From contig JACCGJ010020065.1 of the NCBI GenBank assembly GCA_013407085.1, positions 1 to 64,000 on the forward strand: DNA of 64,000 nt, given 5' to 3'. Below are positions 47,310 to 62,972 of the stretch, in pieces. Source of the stretch: Atriophallophorus winterbourni. Taxonomy: Eukaryota; Platyhelminthes; Trematoda; Plagiorchiida; Microphallidae. Below the pieces are notes generated by a model. It was not told where the DNA came from and searched no databases. It saw only the letters and a list, made by a program, of their open reading frames with translations. The first letter of the stretch is position 1; the number at the start of each line of letters is the position of its first letter. The position numbers and the translations under genes were made by a program.

Positions 47310-50300
47310 ATGATGATTCCGATAAATCTACATATCAATAAATATAAGCTTATTATCCTTACCTTAGCCGTGACTTTTTTAACGATCAATCTGCCAGGAG
47401 TTAATTCGGCTGCAGTGAGTTCATTCAGTGTTTATCGATTTTTGCTATTCTGCTAACTTTCCCGAATGTGGCAATAATTTTCACATTTTCTTCTCTATCC
47501 GACAGACCTGTATACCTTCCCCAAACTGTACAGAATGCACCTGTGTCGGGATTCCAGGACCTCAGGTAAAGTTTAAATATGATTCATTGAATAATATCAA
47601 GTTGTTACTTTCATCAGAGTGGTAGTAAGGCAATTTCGTAAATTTACGTTTATGCTGATGGCTTTTGCGTTATTCACTTGGAATTTATCATGTTTAGGTA
47701 GACTCTGTTTGAAAATTTATAGACTGTATAAAAGCATAACCTCAAGATGAGCAACTTTATTTTACAAGTGGAGATGAATTATCCATTGTTTTGTGTAACT
47801 CTCACGCATTGCTAGTGACAATGTTGTCCGTTCATAAATCTTAACCACGTTTTGCTCTTCTAAATGTTTTTTTCCTGTTCTATCCACTGTATTAAATGGT
47901 AATTTTTATATTTAGCAAACGCTTAATCTATGCATATGTATCAATAGTAGAGTGCCGAATATTGAGTGAATTATGCTAAGGCCAACTCCAGTATTTTAAC
48001 ATCGGGGTCTGTTATCCAGTTGGTAGGAGAATTTTCTCATGATCAGGAGAACTGATGGCGCACTTTTTAGTAGTAACAGCGAAATAAGCATTTTAAAGCT
48101 TCGAAGTATAACTCCATGAATCAGTTTCAATTAAAATTAATGGAAAACTACGCCTTAGTAATAACGTAAAGGCATTGCTTCTTAATATTATAATTTATAT
48201 ATTGTTTACAATACTGCCAACGAGATGCCGCGCTTGTAAAAATGTAATTGAAAATCCCACTGTTTGATTAAAATGAAGATTTTCCAAAGAAAATTAAGTT
48301 TGAAACTCAAGACCATTATTTGGCAACATTGGAGTAGCCAGCAATAGGGTTCTGAAACAGATTCACTGAGTGAATTCTTGTCAAGTAATAAGACTAAAAA
48401 AATTGTTATTACGCACATCCTCTTTACTTGCCGTAGTTACCGGCTGTTTTCCCCACCAGTATGATGTCGGCAATAGCGAAACTTAGTCACTTAGGCATGC
48501 TTCCGCTTGTGACCCGGAATCACCTTGGGAAACTGTTTTTAAACAGTTGGGTCAACCACATCCGTCCAATCTGGTTTACCATCTGTTCGCTTTTCATGAC
48601 ACTGATGATGATTTTACGATATCTATCTGACTCGGACAAATAGTCGAAATCCGATAACGGAGTGTAAATGCAATGAATGCGTGACATTATAAAACCGTTT
48701 TGCCCAAAGTACTTGCAAGAAAATCATAAGCAATTTTTGTTTGTTCAAATGCCAACGATTAAATGTCGCTTACTCTGCTTACGGTACCCCTCAGTGTAGA
48801 TCTCTCGCTATTCTAAAACCAGCTACTCAGCACATTTGCACGTGAATTATAGCAATAACATATGAATCTTTTAAGCACGCTTAACTAGAAAGCTTAAATA
48901 TGCCAGAAATACAGAAACTGCTCTATTGGTATACGATTGAGAAATCAGATTTAAAATTGATTTGCTAAAAATTGAAGAACCGAAAATATTATGATTCTAT
49001 AAAGTTTAACCCTGTGTTCAACGTAACGGATAAGGCCATTTTCGGACATCCACATGCAAATTTCACTCTACATGAGCCTAAAACCCTTGCTGTTTTTTAA
49101 ATAAGATCATTGCGACATTATTTTGGAATATATTTTTACAAGAGTTTGAGACACAGTCAAAACTTATTATACAAATTTTGAAAAAGGAATTTCACCATGA
49201 CAATTTTTATAATTAGCTTGGTTATAGGACGTTTTTGTGATTCGTTGAACTTAAAGAGAAAATCCTCGATAACTATACATTCTGTTGTGTATACGCTGTT
49301 GTAAATCAAGAATGGATCACTGAATTGATTGACTAACCAAAAATATTATATTATAACCTTACATCGGACCGGTCATAGTCCACATTCTGCAGCTAATTAG
49401 CGGACCCTTTACAGAGATATTTCACACATCTAATATTCGGTTGTCTAAGTTAATACGTGATTACGCTTTAGGGAGATCCTGGCCCCAGGGGCCATACTGG
49501 AAGACCCGGCGCTGTTGGTCCACGTGGGCTGCCAGGACCTCAGGGCGCAGAAGGAAGTTCCGGTGTTCCAGGAATTCCAGGTGATCCTGGTCCCAAGGGT
49601 TTTGCTGTAAGTTGTTTGTAATTACATTCAAATTCAACACCATGTCATCCACGTAACAATAATAAAATTTGTATATTTTAATATGATTTTACAATTTCAC
49701 AGGGAGACAAAGGCATTCCCGGTATCCCTGGAAAAGATGGACTGAAGGTAAATTAAATTAATTATTAACTCAACAAATTGATTTTTTGGAATTACAATAC
49801 ATTATTCGTGTAATGTTCTACGACGTTATACCAAATGTCAATGAATCTTCATGAATACCTTCAGAAATATTACAATCATTTTAAGGTATAATACAATAAT
49901 ATAAGCAATGAGGGTTGTTAATGTAAAACTGGAAAGCTAATGTGGCCTGTTAATTTTTCTCTGCAAACAAAATTTATTAACCACCTTATTGTTCGAAGCG
50001 AACAAGGGGATAATGGAAAATTCATCATGAATGAGAAATGGAGCTTCTTTCCCTTTCCAACGCAACAACCTGTTTGAAATCATGTGGCTTTTTATCGGTT
50101 AACATGAGGTCACGAAATTCAGGTAGCAGCATCAGAAAAAATGAGCTTGCAAATGAATAGATCTTACTTAATATCGCGTTGCTAAATATAGAAATGTTTG
50201 TACACATTTTAGGTTTTGTATGTGACTGGCATTGATTAAAATCGTACTGGTTATGTGGATAAATTTTGCGAAAAATAGCAACACGACACGGTGAGCGAAA

Positions 50301-53300
50301 CAATCCAACATATAAAATAAAACGAACAACTTGATAAATCTCCTTTAGAATAACTCACAGAAAATATAGCGCTAAACGATTAGTTGGTGATGACACAACA
50401 CGATCGCTACAGCTGAGCAAATTCTCTCCTGAACAAACAGAATCCAACAGTAGAAAGTGTATAAACGGGAATCGATTGCAGATAGTGAGATAATTCCCTG
50501 AAATATTAACCATTTTTTGTTAATTTCACTTCTTTTGGTGCTATTACATAAGGTGAAATAAATATGAATTATTTTGAAAGCGTTTGACAGATTTACCGGA
50601 AAGTGTATCATTATTAAAGGAACGAAATTCACCATAGATTTACGAATCAACGCGGTGATAGCGATTAGGTGCCTTTATTTTCCGTGGGTGAGAGGATGAC
50701 CCAAACGTACCTCAAAGCACGCAAGGTTTTTAATGCGGTGTCGTAATTTATTGGCTACCCGGTCTGTGAATCCTTATCTTAAATTAGAAACGGGCACAAT
50801 TGTCATTGGAACAAAAAGCGATTAATATACCAGCTACTCATAAGTAATATAGGTAAAAGAAAATCAATGGTGAAAATACCGCTGGAATAATCCTATCGCT
50901 GTTTCAGGATGTATTGGTTTTCACGATAAAGTTGAGCTAAAAACATTTCTTGAAATATAGTTTTTTATCTTGACTTATATTTCTTATTTATTTTCAATAT
51001 ATTTCTGCTATAGCTCAGTCAAATAATTGAGGATAAATTAATCGCTATAAAAATGACATTAAGAATCCTACATTTAATTTCATTCGTTAGACGAATTTTA
51101 ACTTCAAAATTCTTTGAACAGTTTTAGTGAAATATCGGAATGGTGTATTTATTTATAATAGTATTTGTTGCATTCAAAAACTGTTCCTTGCCATGCGTAT
51201 CCACAATGAAATATCGCTAGCTCGTTTTTAAACAATTATATGTTCTTCTGATTACTTCGAGTTTACCAGTAGTAAAGGTTATCAATTTTTATTACATTTA
51301 CAGGGTGCTCCTGGATTAAAAGGCAGGAAAGGTTTTCCCGGGTTGGAAGGGTGTTGTGGATTGAAAGTGCGAAGTCGAAACTTTTTTTAAAGATTGATAT
51401 CGTTTTCCAAAAATTATTATTATTTTAAATTCTAGGGTCCGAAAGGACTGAAAGGTGCCCCGGGAAGCTACGGTTACGATGGGTTGATTGGCGATAAGGG
51501 CATAAAAGGACTCAAGGTGTGTCATTCTGTTGTTATATGAATAACTTTCAATTATTTTGAACATTTTGATTGCCCATTTCAAAATTATTGCCCCAAAATG
51601 GTTTTCATTTTTGCACTGAACTGCCAAAACGTTGTAGGGCGAGAAGGGAGACCCTGCCCCATTGGATGCCCCAGAGGGAATCGGACCAATGGGTATTAAA
51701 GGCGAAAAGGGTTTACAAGGCCCAAAAGGCCAACGCGGAGAAATGGGTCAAAAAGGTGACAGAGGACAAGAAGGACCGCCAGGCTACCCGGTAAGCGCTT
51801 GTATGATCATTGTGCATTGTTTTCGTAAACGAGTTAATTCCCTTTCTAAAAACAATACAAATTAGTCATGCAATTTTAGTTCAAATTAATTTAAATTTCT
51901 GAGAGTAAAGACTCATAGGTTCTGCGCACTATAGAAAACTATGCGTTGTACACAAATTCGATCAAACTATGATGTGTATTTTTTGTGCTTCCACGTGAAT
52001 TATTTTTGCGAAATATCCAGATTTAAATTTTCTATTGAAATCACTTTCCAAAATGTGTACCGTCAGTCTCCCAGAATTTCCTCCGCCTTGAATGCCAAGA
52101 GATCTAACTTACTGTCTTTTTAGATATTGAATAAACATGTTTGGTTCAATTTTGAGTAAGTGAAATGTAATAGATCATTAGCGTGTGTGGCATAATTGAT
52201 TATTGGACAAACGATTTCCGTGTTGATATATTTTGTGGATAACTAAAGAATCTAGAAACAACGAACACATTCAATACAAGAAGCAAAAGTAGACCTAATT
52301 TCTGGAAACCTGTTAATGTATACGTCGTTAGCAATCTTGGTTGTAGAATAAGTATTATTTTTGTATTTCACCAGCAGTTCTAGCGCACCAAACATTGTGG
52401 CGGATAATATTGTGAGAGACTGGGCCAAATGATTTTGAAAAAAACTGTATTTGCCTTGAAAGCAAACAAAAATAATCTGCGAACATTATCCCAAAACCTG
52501 CGAAGGAGGAGGAGGAGGCTGTAAGACTTCATCGCGTTTAAAGAGTTTTATTCAAATTCAGTGGCAAATCTTAGCACGTAATATGGTAATGTTTGAGGTG
52601 CTCCGAAAATCGGGTCGAAGTTTGATTAGATTAGCTTCCATGTGAGGAAGAACAAATCAACAGCATTTTCCGGTACGTACTTGTGAAGGTGATATTTGCA
52701 GTGTATCTGTTGTGTTTGGTTACAAGTACTTTTAACAATGTGAAACATTGATAAGGCGTGTAGCGTGTTTGTCTAAACTGGTGTGTAGATGCATCAGTGG
52801 GTTGCTTTAGATTATATTCCAAATAGTGAAGAAATTTGGCAAATTTGTGGAAAATGTGCTAACGATCAGCAAAACATTTGATTGTGTTTGAGACCGATTG
52901 GGAGATCATATCCATGAAGAGAAAATTTTCAAAAAATAACTCATTGCAAACTTTCTTTTCATATCGAAGCGATTCTTAAAAAAATATCGTTTTCTAGGGG
53001 ACAATACCATGCACACCGATGCGTCGCGCTACTATACATATATATGGTTGAACATAAAAAGAAATTAATTAGCGAACTGCGATGCATGATGTTACCGTAA
53101 CGAAAAAGATTTTGAGCACCACTGCCGATAAGTATGTAGTGGTGGCAGGTTCAGCGACAAACTAGATTGACTTTAACTACAACAGCAGATAACAACCAAA
53201 CTCGTAGGTTTATACAGAGCACGGTACTGTTTGATCCTGTCATCGTCTGTTCGTCTTAACGGAATTGATGCAAGTTGTAGCTTGCGCGCTGACACTGAGA

Positions 53301-56300
53301 AAGTTTGAAAGACAAACTGAAAGGTTTAGCTGTCTTACAATTGATATAATCGACATGTGTCTTATGAGACGAATGCATGAGACCTGTACTGTTGCTGAAA
53401 ATTTCAATTTTTGATGGCTCTCAATCATCGTTCGCATAATGGCCAATAAATTTTGTTAAAATGCTATTTACTTTAATGCATTTAACTCAATTGGAAACTG
53501 TCACAAATATTGCGGTAGATCAAAATATTACAATTTTGACCCAGTTTTTCGGAAATGAAAATGAAGCAAATGATTGTTGTTTCCGATGTTCACTATGCTG
53601 AGTTTGATCCGCGCTAGTCGGGAAGGAAAGTAAACAAACTGCCAACTTCAATCAAGTCAATCAATCGATGAAACTCTTTTGTTAATAAAAGTACACTAGT
53701 CGTCTGATCGAATCTGTCGCAGAACATCTCAACTTGGCAGTGGATTAAAATTTATCATTTCGCCTACGAAAAACATCTCCCAATACACTTTGGCTGAACT
53801 TTTCAAATTTTTGTAAAAATGGATACACGTTTAGCAAACGGTTGATCGACATTTTGCGCTATTTTAGGGATTAAAAGGTGACCGTGGTGAAGTTGGACTG
53901 AAGGGAGCGAAGGGGGATTCGCCAAAACCGATCGTGCTGCCCCATGTAAGTCTCTGATTTTCAGAATATTTGTAGATCTCCAACGCTGAATTAAAAAATT
54001 TTGTTTTTCAATTTATTTGACATAATTATTTATCCTCAATCGAAAAATGCTGTGAATAATCTACGAAAACATCCGCAAGGATGTATCTCACGTAATAGGG
54101 TTCAAGTGATAATCCATCCACAAGACACCGTTGACTTATTTATGTCCTGTAGTATTTTTTAGGCTTTAGGGAATCTGATGCTAATCTTCCCGATTAATTA
54201 ACTTTGCCGAAAACGGTAAGTAATGGATAAGTAAAAAAATTTCCATTCACTGGTCAAAATGTCAACTAAATAACCTATAATAAAAATGCGTTCCTAAAAG
54301 AGCGACATAGCCAAACATGTGCTTTCACCAATCAATATTTCATCTATTTTCAGAAAGAAAAACTATATTTGAGGGCGCCGTGTACTTTGTAACCTGGACA
54401 TTTAATAACATGATATACTGTTAAGTGCAATGTTGACCAGGTGAGATTTCAACAGATTCAAGAATGTTTTAGTAACGGTTTGAGAAGGCAATACATAACT
54501 TGAAATATTCAAAATGTAATCATCCTACTTTTGGCTCACCAGTTAAATACCAAGCTCCTTTGGGCGGTAAGAGCCGTCTCGGTTTCAGCTATTCGAACAA
54601 GTTCGCATTTGATGATTTAGCTTTGTAACATTTCCACATTGAGTGTGTTTGTGTAGAAAACCGCGACGCATCGCTTTTATCGCTCTAGGCTGAACCTGGC
54701 GAGAAAGGTTTCCGCGGAGAAAAGGGAACGTCGTACGATGAATCCCCTTTGTCCAAGGGACAAATGTGAGTAAATTGTATGACGCATCTCGTATCTTCAA
54801 CCATATTTCTGAAGTAGCAATTAATCGATTTGAAAATTTCATTTGTATAATTACGCAACGGTAGCATTGGGATGAAAGGAAACACTGGCTTGCCTGGACC
54901 GCGCGGGGAACCTGGTGATGCTGGATCTAAAGGGCATCGAGTAAGTCGAGGCAACGAGAGTCCGCATTTCGAATTTTGCTTCTGCAAGAAATCAATATTC
55001 ATTATTTCAATTTTTAGGGTGCACCTGGTTTCAAAGGAACTACTGGTTCACAAGGGGAGCCAGGAGATCCTGGAATAATTGTGAGTGTAAAACTAATGGT
55101 AAACTGTATATTATGTTTACAAATTTCAATTAGACATTGCTTTATGCGTTGTGCTCCGAATAACATGTTATCCAAATTTATGTGGTAAGTATAAACACAG
55201 TTAACACAATGCCTTTTGCTTGTTATGTAACGGAAAGTAGTACTTGCCTAATAAATCTGAACAAAATCCTGTCCCAACCTGTTCTCAGTCATATTTGCAA
55301 TGCTTTGAAAACTACTCTCAGCTATAAAGTGAAGTGTTGTTCGCATTCCAACAAGTGTTAGCCGCGCTATACATCAGTCGTTTGAAGAAGTCAAGAGCGC
55401 TTGACCAAGGATCCATTTGTGATTCTGTATTTAAATTCCGTGATTTGTTGTACGATCCTTATTTAACAGTTTCATTCAAGTATACATTTGTTTGTCTCTC
55501 AGCTTTCTTCCCAGTATTCCGCCACGATTACGTTGCATATTTAACCGGGTTCTAAAGATTGGAAAATCACACTCCAGGAAAACTTAACGCGATAATTTTA
55601 AATCACCATATTTGGAACAAACTTCTCAGGTGAAGGACGCCTACCGTTTCTTTTTCTCTGCTTATTTTCTCACCCTGCAGTGTATATGCCATCTCACACG
55701 TAGCACATAATACGACTAATGTAAATACTGATTAAATTTTAAGTATTCCTCCATGCAGTAGAAGCTAGGTACACTATCCAGCAACAAGGATTCGAACGTA
55801 AGCTAAATGTGGTAGTTTCAGAGGTCATATATTTCGTCAATTCATATTGTAGCGGGTGGGGAGAGGGGTCAGAAACGATTTCATCAGGTCATTTCAGGTC
55901 AACGAGTGGCAGCTGACGAACATCTGACCACTTATCACAACATTCGCGTCAACAGTCCAATAATTATTATGTTAGTCCCCACGTTGTCCGCACGCACAAG
56001 GATTGTATCTCGATTCATACCCGAGGTTGACCAGTCCAACAATATTTGCGTTCACCCACGAATCCCACAACACAAGAGAAAGCCTATTGGCCAAGCGTGT
56101 TTATTACGCACAAGACAAATAACAAAACACCGGCCTATGTTATACAGGCAAATCAAACAACCACCACACTGATCATGAAACATGTCTGTCCCGAATGTCA
56201 CTTCGATCTTATTTGTTGATCGATTTATAGCCAAACGGTACACGCCAAGCCTTCGCCACGCAAGGCTCGTTTGACAGACCTTGACGAATTGCGATCTTTT

Positions 56301-59300
56301 GATTGCGGATGACGTTGTACATCCTCCCATACTTTCAAAAATGTTGTCGCTCTAACCGTTAGAATCTTCCTTCCAAAATCTGAATTCTTACGGGTTCGCG
56401 AATGTCGTCGTCGGACTTTTCGATGCTTCCTGCTCTTGCGTTTTTCCGGAGGGTGGAGTTATGCATATCGTCAGAAAGCTTGTGATGACCACTAATCTCA
56501 AATGAACTTCGCACCTCCACAATACGACGGTGTAGGCAGCATGATTGGCTTCGGGTGACTTTAAGCTAATTCCACATATTTAGTTGCCTGATATCCATTC
56601 AACGGCAGTTGTAATATCCTCATTGGATTCTCACACCCACCTGACCCCAACGGTATCATCATTTAAACGCGGCTTCGTAAACTAAATGAAAATTTTAATT
56701 CCATTGATAATTTAATCACCAAGAGCAACACAGCAGTGAATAGATTTTGGAATAACAGTGCTAAAACGTGATGTGTTGCAACACAACACTTTGGTCATCC
56801 ATAAGCGCCTTGTGTGCTTGACGACGAATCACTATGTGATTCTGTGTTTGAACATCGTGGTTCGTTGTAAGAACCCTATGCAAAAGTGGTATTCAAGTAT
56901 ACACTTGAGTAATAAAACGTATTTTCTTGTTCATCTCACCAACACTTCAAATTCATGGCCGGTTTCTGATTGCTTGTTGACGTCCGATGGTGCCAGCACA
57001 GTTAAATTTGGTGACCCTTGAAAAAATTCAATATATTATTCTTCACTGGGAAGGTTAGTCCCAGTTTCAAGCAGAAATCATTGAGTCGTTCGTAAAAGAG
57101 TATGCAGTACTCTTTCAGAGCTTAAAGCATTAAATAAGCTTGACAAAAGACAAAATTGCCATCATTCTGCACATAGAAAACGTCCTGTGATCGAAGAGTG
57201 GAACGAAAGAGATTAGATCCTCGAGGCTGGACAAATTTGAGATTTTATTGCATATCGCTTGAGCCAAAAGAACCAGTGTTGAATTAGATAATATCAGATT
57301 TATGGGACACCCGGCATACACTTAGTTTAAATTATATAGAGTAGGCTTAAGTTCACAGTTTTTAATTGATTAACGAAAATAGGAATGCTAGACATCCCGT
57401 TACGTCTTATCGTACCGCTGCTTGTAGCCGCACCTAACAAAATTCACAAACAACTTCGAAGAAGTATACCGTACCGAATTGGAATGTTAAAAATTCGACA
57501 AATTTTGCTGACCCGATCCTGTAGAAGATGGAAAAATTACAGCTTTCTAGCCTAATACCCAACCCTAAACGTTTCTTTTCTTTGATTCGGGAACATATAA
57601 CGTTGGAGGTCATCAAGGTTACACATGTTAAACTAGGCATGCGGATCCTGATGCTACTGTCATTACCTGATGAGCAAAAACAGCACGGAACCGGTCATGG
57701 GGTGTGTGTGTGTGTGTGTGTGATACAAATCCATGTAAATACGGAGTTTAGTTATACATGGTGTTTAGAAACACATGCACTTAGTGAATCTAAATCGAGT
57801 GACGCACAAATAACCTGACTTTTTCTGTTTCGCACATTTCATGCACTTGCACCCTGTCACAGGTTTTTCGTTCTATGGTTAATCATGTTTCGGCTAATAT
57901 TGGGAAGCTGTTAAACGTTTCCAGTCTCATCGAGCCGGTGCTTATTCATTCCGTATGATGTAGCAAATAACACAAAACCGGTACCGGAAGGGGTGTGTAC
58001 AGCAGCATGATTTGGATGGTGTAAACACGTTATGTGAATATGAATCATCAATATAATCGAACCATCCTAGTTACCAGTAATTTACAACAGATAAAGCACG
58101 CCATAATGCATCAACCGGAAGAAGAATACACATTGCGTAATTGACGCAACTGACGTGAGGATTTTGTATAAGGGCAAGAATAAGAAATTTTGTCCCGGAA
58201 TCCTGTTGACTTTAAATTGATAAGAACGTTTAAATCCTAACGGCATCTATCCCCAAGAGTTAGAATAAAACCAGAGTTTGTCGAGTGTTTTGTGTTCGTT
58301 TGGCCGGCAATGCAGTAGTAGGACGTTTTGTCATCAAACTAGATGAGAGTTTGGCTTCTTGTGAAGTGTTCGCAATCGTCGTGTCTTCTGATTTTTATAC
58401 GCTGGTCTTTCCTTTTCTTTCATCATCAATGGTTGTTCTCAATTCCACCAGGCTCAATGTTCGGTTCCTCATTGATATGTACACGTTGTTCAATTGAACA
58501 TGTTGATTTAATGACTGTGTTGTTGAGTGTCACGCCTCGAGGAATCATCGTATATGCCGCGCGCGTTCCTTTGCAATGAATTTGTTTCCATTCCAGTTCA
58601 ATTGATGTCCTTCGTGATTAGCGTGAATTGATAATAGCGAGTTGTAATTGTGTCACCTCACTGACGAATGGTGTACTCTCTGTGTGGTACTCAGGTTCCT
58701 TCTAGTTTGTCCAACGCAATGCACTTCACAATCCGCTCATAGGATTTTGTAAGCCGTGTGTCATGTCTTCTTCTTTCAATCTATCGGTTAATTTGCACAG
58801 CTGATTGCGGACTGTTCGCGTAGGTATGTGTGTAACGTTGATCTCAAGTGGTAGTAGTACTCTTGCAGAGATTTCTGAAACATTCTCAGTGTGTGGTAGA
58901 GTTTTCCTGACACGTGTGTTTAGTTGCTTTGTAGAAAAACTCTTTTACGATTTAGGGTGCTCTGCATTTATTTATAATGCGGGAATAATTCTTTGTCAAA
59001 CATTTTCTCTTGTTTCTTGATAGAAATCTTGAGATTTAACGATATCCTCCAGACCTGCTAAGAATTCACTTCTGTCTGCATCCATATGATATAAGTTCAG
59101 TCTGTTCGCAAGCACCAGCTTTTCAGGCGTTGACAGTTGCTTTGTTGAAAGATTTCTCACTCAGGTTTGTTGATGTGCCATAAATTTAAAAGTTGTTTAA
59201 ATTTTTGTTATTAGAATGAGATCATACAAAAAATTAAATCAATTCTTCAGAAATAAGTTGTTGAGAATTGCTTGAATTCGGTTTCCTGGTCTTTAGCCTT

Positions 59301-62300
59301 AAATCAAGACTAGTTTAGAACAGTTTGTGTAGGAACAAGAAGAGATTTCAGCCTGGTCATGGACAAAATATTTTTCACATTTTCCAGGGAAAATTCGGCA
59401 AACCAGGCGCTCCTGGTATACCTGGAGCCCCGGGTAGACCGGGTGAAGATGGTCTACCAGGACCACGTGGACCAATTGGATATCCAGGACCAAAGGGTGA
59501 TAAGGGCTATCCTGGAACTCCTGGACCTAAAGGTGAAAAGGTTAGTTTGCCTCACATCGTTTATTATGTAACACGATTGAAATGCTACTCGTCTTTTTAC
59601 GAATTGCGTTCAATTAACTACTTCAAATTTTCAGGGTGAAAAAGGGGAAACCGTAGACGCAGGGTTGATGCCAGGACCAGATGGTGATGTCGGTGAACCG
59701 GGTTATCCAGGACCGCCAGGAGACCAGGGTATGACCCAATTAATTACTAGAATCTATTCAACTATAGACCATTCATAATCAAGAAAAATTGTGCGTAACA
59801 CATCTCCTTGATCAATAAAAACAGAGTGAAATCGGTTGAAGGGTGTTATTGATGAATAATAAAGCAAACGAAAAGCACAATTTACCTTAAAATGTAGATC
59901 GTGATTTATCGTTCATTAAATCTATACAAACTTTTGAATTGATGCCATCAGACTGGAAAAAGTTGTATTCTGCACGGAAACATTTTCTACTCTTGGTTGG
60001 TTGTACAAAGAATTCAAACCTTTGAACCAATGCAGGTCGTAGTGATATTGTGGTTGATTAAACTTGCAATCTCAAGAATGAAAACTTAATAAAACAGAGA
60101 TGTATGTGCGAAGTTTGCGCGTAACATTAAAACTTTTCTGTTCTCTTTATAGGTCCAATGGGTCCTAAAGGCTTCACAGGCCAGCCAGGTCTTCGTGGTG
60201 ATCCGGGGCCCAAAGGTCAACGAGGTATCAGCTACGGAGACGTGATTGCAGGCGAACCGGGAAGAAAAGGAGAAAAAGGTGATGTTTTGTTGCTTACCGT
60301 CCATTCACATTCTAACACCAGTTTGCGAGTTGGCGCTCACGAGGAGAAGGGACCAAGATTCGAGCCAAAGTAAACGAAACCTAATTTCGTTTCTTAAGTC
60401 GCGACAGCCCATCGCGCATGGAAGAAATATGGTTCAATACATTCCATAAAACATGGATTCCAACCAGCGATCACAAACCTAAATGCTGTGTGTGTTCATA
60501 GTTTCCCGTAATTAGATTTCGTGAGCAATAATTCCTCGAAGGCATTGTCTACTCAGTAATGGCTGTTATGATTGATATGCTGTTTTGCTGTGCCATCTAA
60601 ATTACATGAACTTAGATTAGGCCTCATTTATGTTTGAATTGTAATTTATTTAAGAAATCGAATCACAATACTGTTTTACTTAGATGTGTTGATTGACTAA
60701 TTCATTTCAAAATAACGTTCCTGCATTACCATTTTATCTCAAGACAGATACGCAGCTTACGACCATTACACGGAAGCATTGACCTTATTCGAGAAATTAA
60801 CCGAAATGCAAAAATGTTCTTGATGCAGCATTTGCGAGAACACTAGAGAGGGACCATGACGCGGCTGTGCGTTGAACTCGATCATATGCTAATAAGCTCA
60901 CCAATGGTTAAGATCAGGTTAAAAAGGGTACAAACTTTAATTGATGCTGAGAGCATCACGAAAAAACATATCCTACGACACTTCTTGATAATGCCTCCAA
61001 GAAATTCTGGTCACAAGGAAGTAACAAATGAAAATCTCACCTTTAATCCGACTAATAAATTTTATTGACCACTGTTGGCGCGTGCCATAGGCAACCCATC
61101 GCTACTTAACCAAAATTGCATGAGATGATGTTGGTCTGTTTTACTTTTTAGGGCTACAAGGTCTCGAGGGCAAGCGCGGAAAGCAAGGAAGTCCAGGAAT
61201 TCCTGGAAGTAAAGGCGAGAAAGGTTTTCCTGGTCGTGATGTTATCGGCGCGAAGGGCGAAAAAGGACCGAGAGGATTTCCCGGCCCGATTGGGCCAGAA
61301 GGTAAGTTGTGGTATGGACTGTTGTTGACTGTACTGGGAATTTTGCGTTTGCAAATTGAATGAGCGTTGGATCTTGATAATTTCTTAATCCTCAATTAGT
61401 TCAAGCTCAAAGCGATAGTTTAAATTAGACACCCCATAAATCCCATAAATCTGAGCGATCCAATATTCAAACCTGATTCTGACTTAGTGCTAAACTCATT
61501 TTTACGTAAAGTCGAGGATGAAGATAGATTTGCATCATGAAATTACTTGATGTGAAGACTAAGTTAAGTCCCACAATGAGTGCAGTGCAACAACTGTGAA
61601 TGTTGGGAATATTTGTAGGAATTAGTCTAGTACCCATATAAAGCTAAGTTTCAAGTTGCAAAAAAGAATTTATTCTCGACTTTGCAAAAACATGGTTCAA
61701 TTAACACAGAGAATATTGATTGATAGTCATTCGCACATCAATAGTTTTTCCCATGACAGTATTCACATAAACAAAACCGCATTTCGTGTTTTCTCTTTGA
61801 ATAAATCAGAGATTAGCAGGCGGCATCCGTTTGTTTGACCTTTAAATGGGTTTGAGCTGTGTTATAATGATCAGAACAGCTAACAGTCAACGCCATTGAC
61901 ACAGTGGAAATGTGTTGGCAAGTTATGGGACAAATTGCCCAATTAAATCGTAACGCTCTGATGTGTAGGTTTTTAACATAAGCAGTGTTGTTGAACCTAA
62001 ATTCTTTGCATGGCTAGGCAATATACCGGTGACCGGTACAGCGCACATCACGCTGCATGAACGGACACGGGCAATGCATCGCAATCAAAAACTAATTGCA
62101 GCTTCACGATGCAGCACTCGGTCGATCGCTGGCATTTACACGAGGTCGGCGTTTCCAGCATCCGAGAGATGCATTTTCTCTTCTTCAGTTTCAAGATTAC
62201 GTTTCACAGTGTCTACAAAATGAGAGGTCAAGAGCTAGTTACTGCCTATTCAGAGGGTCAATTTCAAAAACGTTCATATCTCATTTACAAACTTCTTTGC

Positions 62301-62925
62301 AACACAAGCCCAAAGATTGAGCTTCTGATTTCAACTCTCCGTAATGTAAATAATCAGGAGTACGACCGTTGGTCATTCCGTTAGCATGAGTCAGCCAGTG
62401 TAGGCGGCTCGTCGAAGAACCCGCCGTACATGCTTCGTAGACCTTCACATTCACTTTCGCTTCAATAAAGCGACAACATTTCAATTCGGGTGGATCTAGC
62501 CAAATGTATGCCACTGTCTTTCATCAACTTTTCAATTTCATACAATATTTCGTTGATGCAATCTCCGTTCTTTTTTAACCCTTTAATACTCATTTTGCTC
62601 AAAAAATCACATTCGCTGGTTTGAGGACTTTCACGACTGTTTCTAATTCAACGCTGTTTTTAGTCCATAAAGGGAAGTTCCGCTTCAAAATATTAAAAGA
62701 TTATTTTCATATCTTGTGGTGTAAACTTAGTTGAAGGTTAAAATCGAGAACACTTGCGCATAGAAGCCAACCACCTTACTCTGCCATCATTTTACTCCTC
62801 GATCTGCTCGTTCTACATGATCTTTTCTTGACAAAAACGATTCATCGGAGCAAAAGCAAAGGATCGAGGGTGAGACGGTCATGCGAAATACCGAGTGAAT
62901 TTCAAATGACAATCCGCGGTTCCTT

Positions 62926-62972
<47 letters not shown>

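Noticed and set aside
47141..47389. Minus-strand frame over collagen exon 1, considered as a divergent (head-to-head) collagen partner
   Set aside because: No signal peptide, no Gly-X-Y and no splice structure. It is antisense to the signal-peptide exon.
55906..56330. Overlapping 88- and 92-codon frames on both strands in collagen intron 11
   Set aside because: No recognisable family on either strand and no splice signals. Possibly an unidentified repeat.
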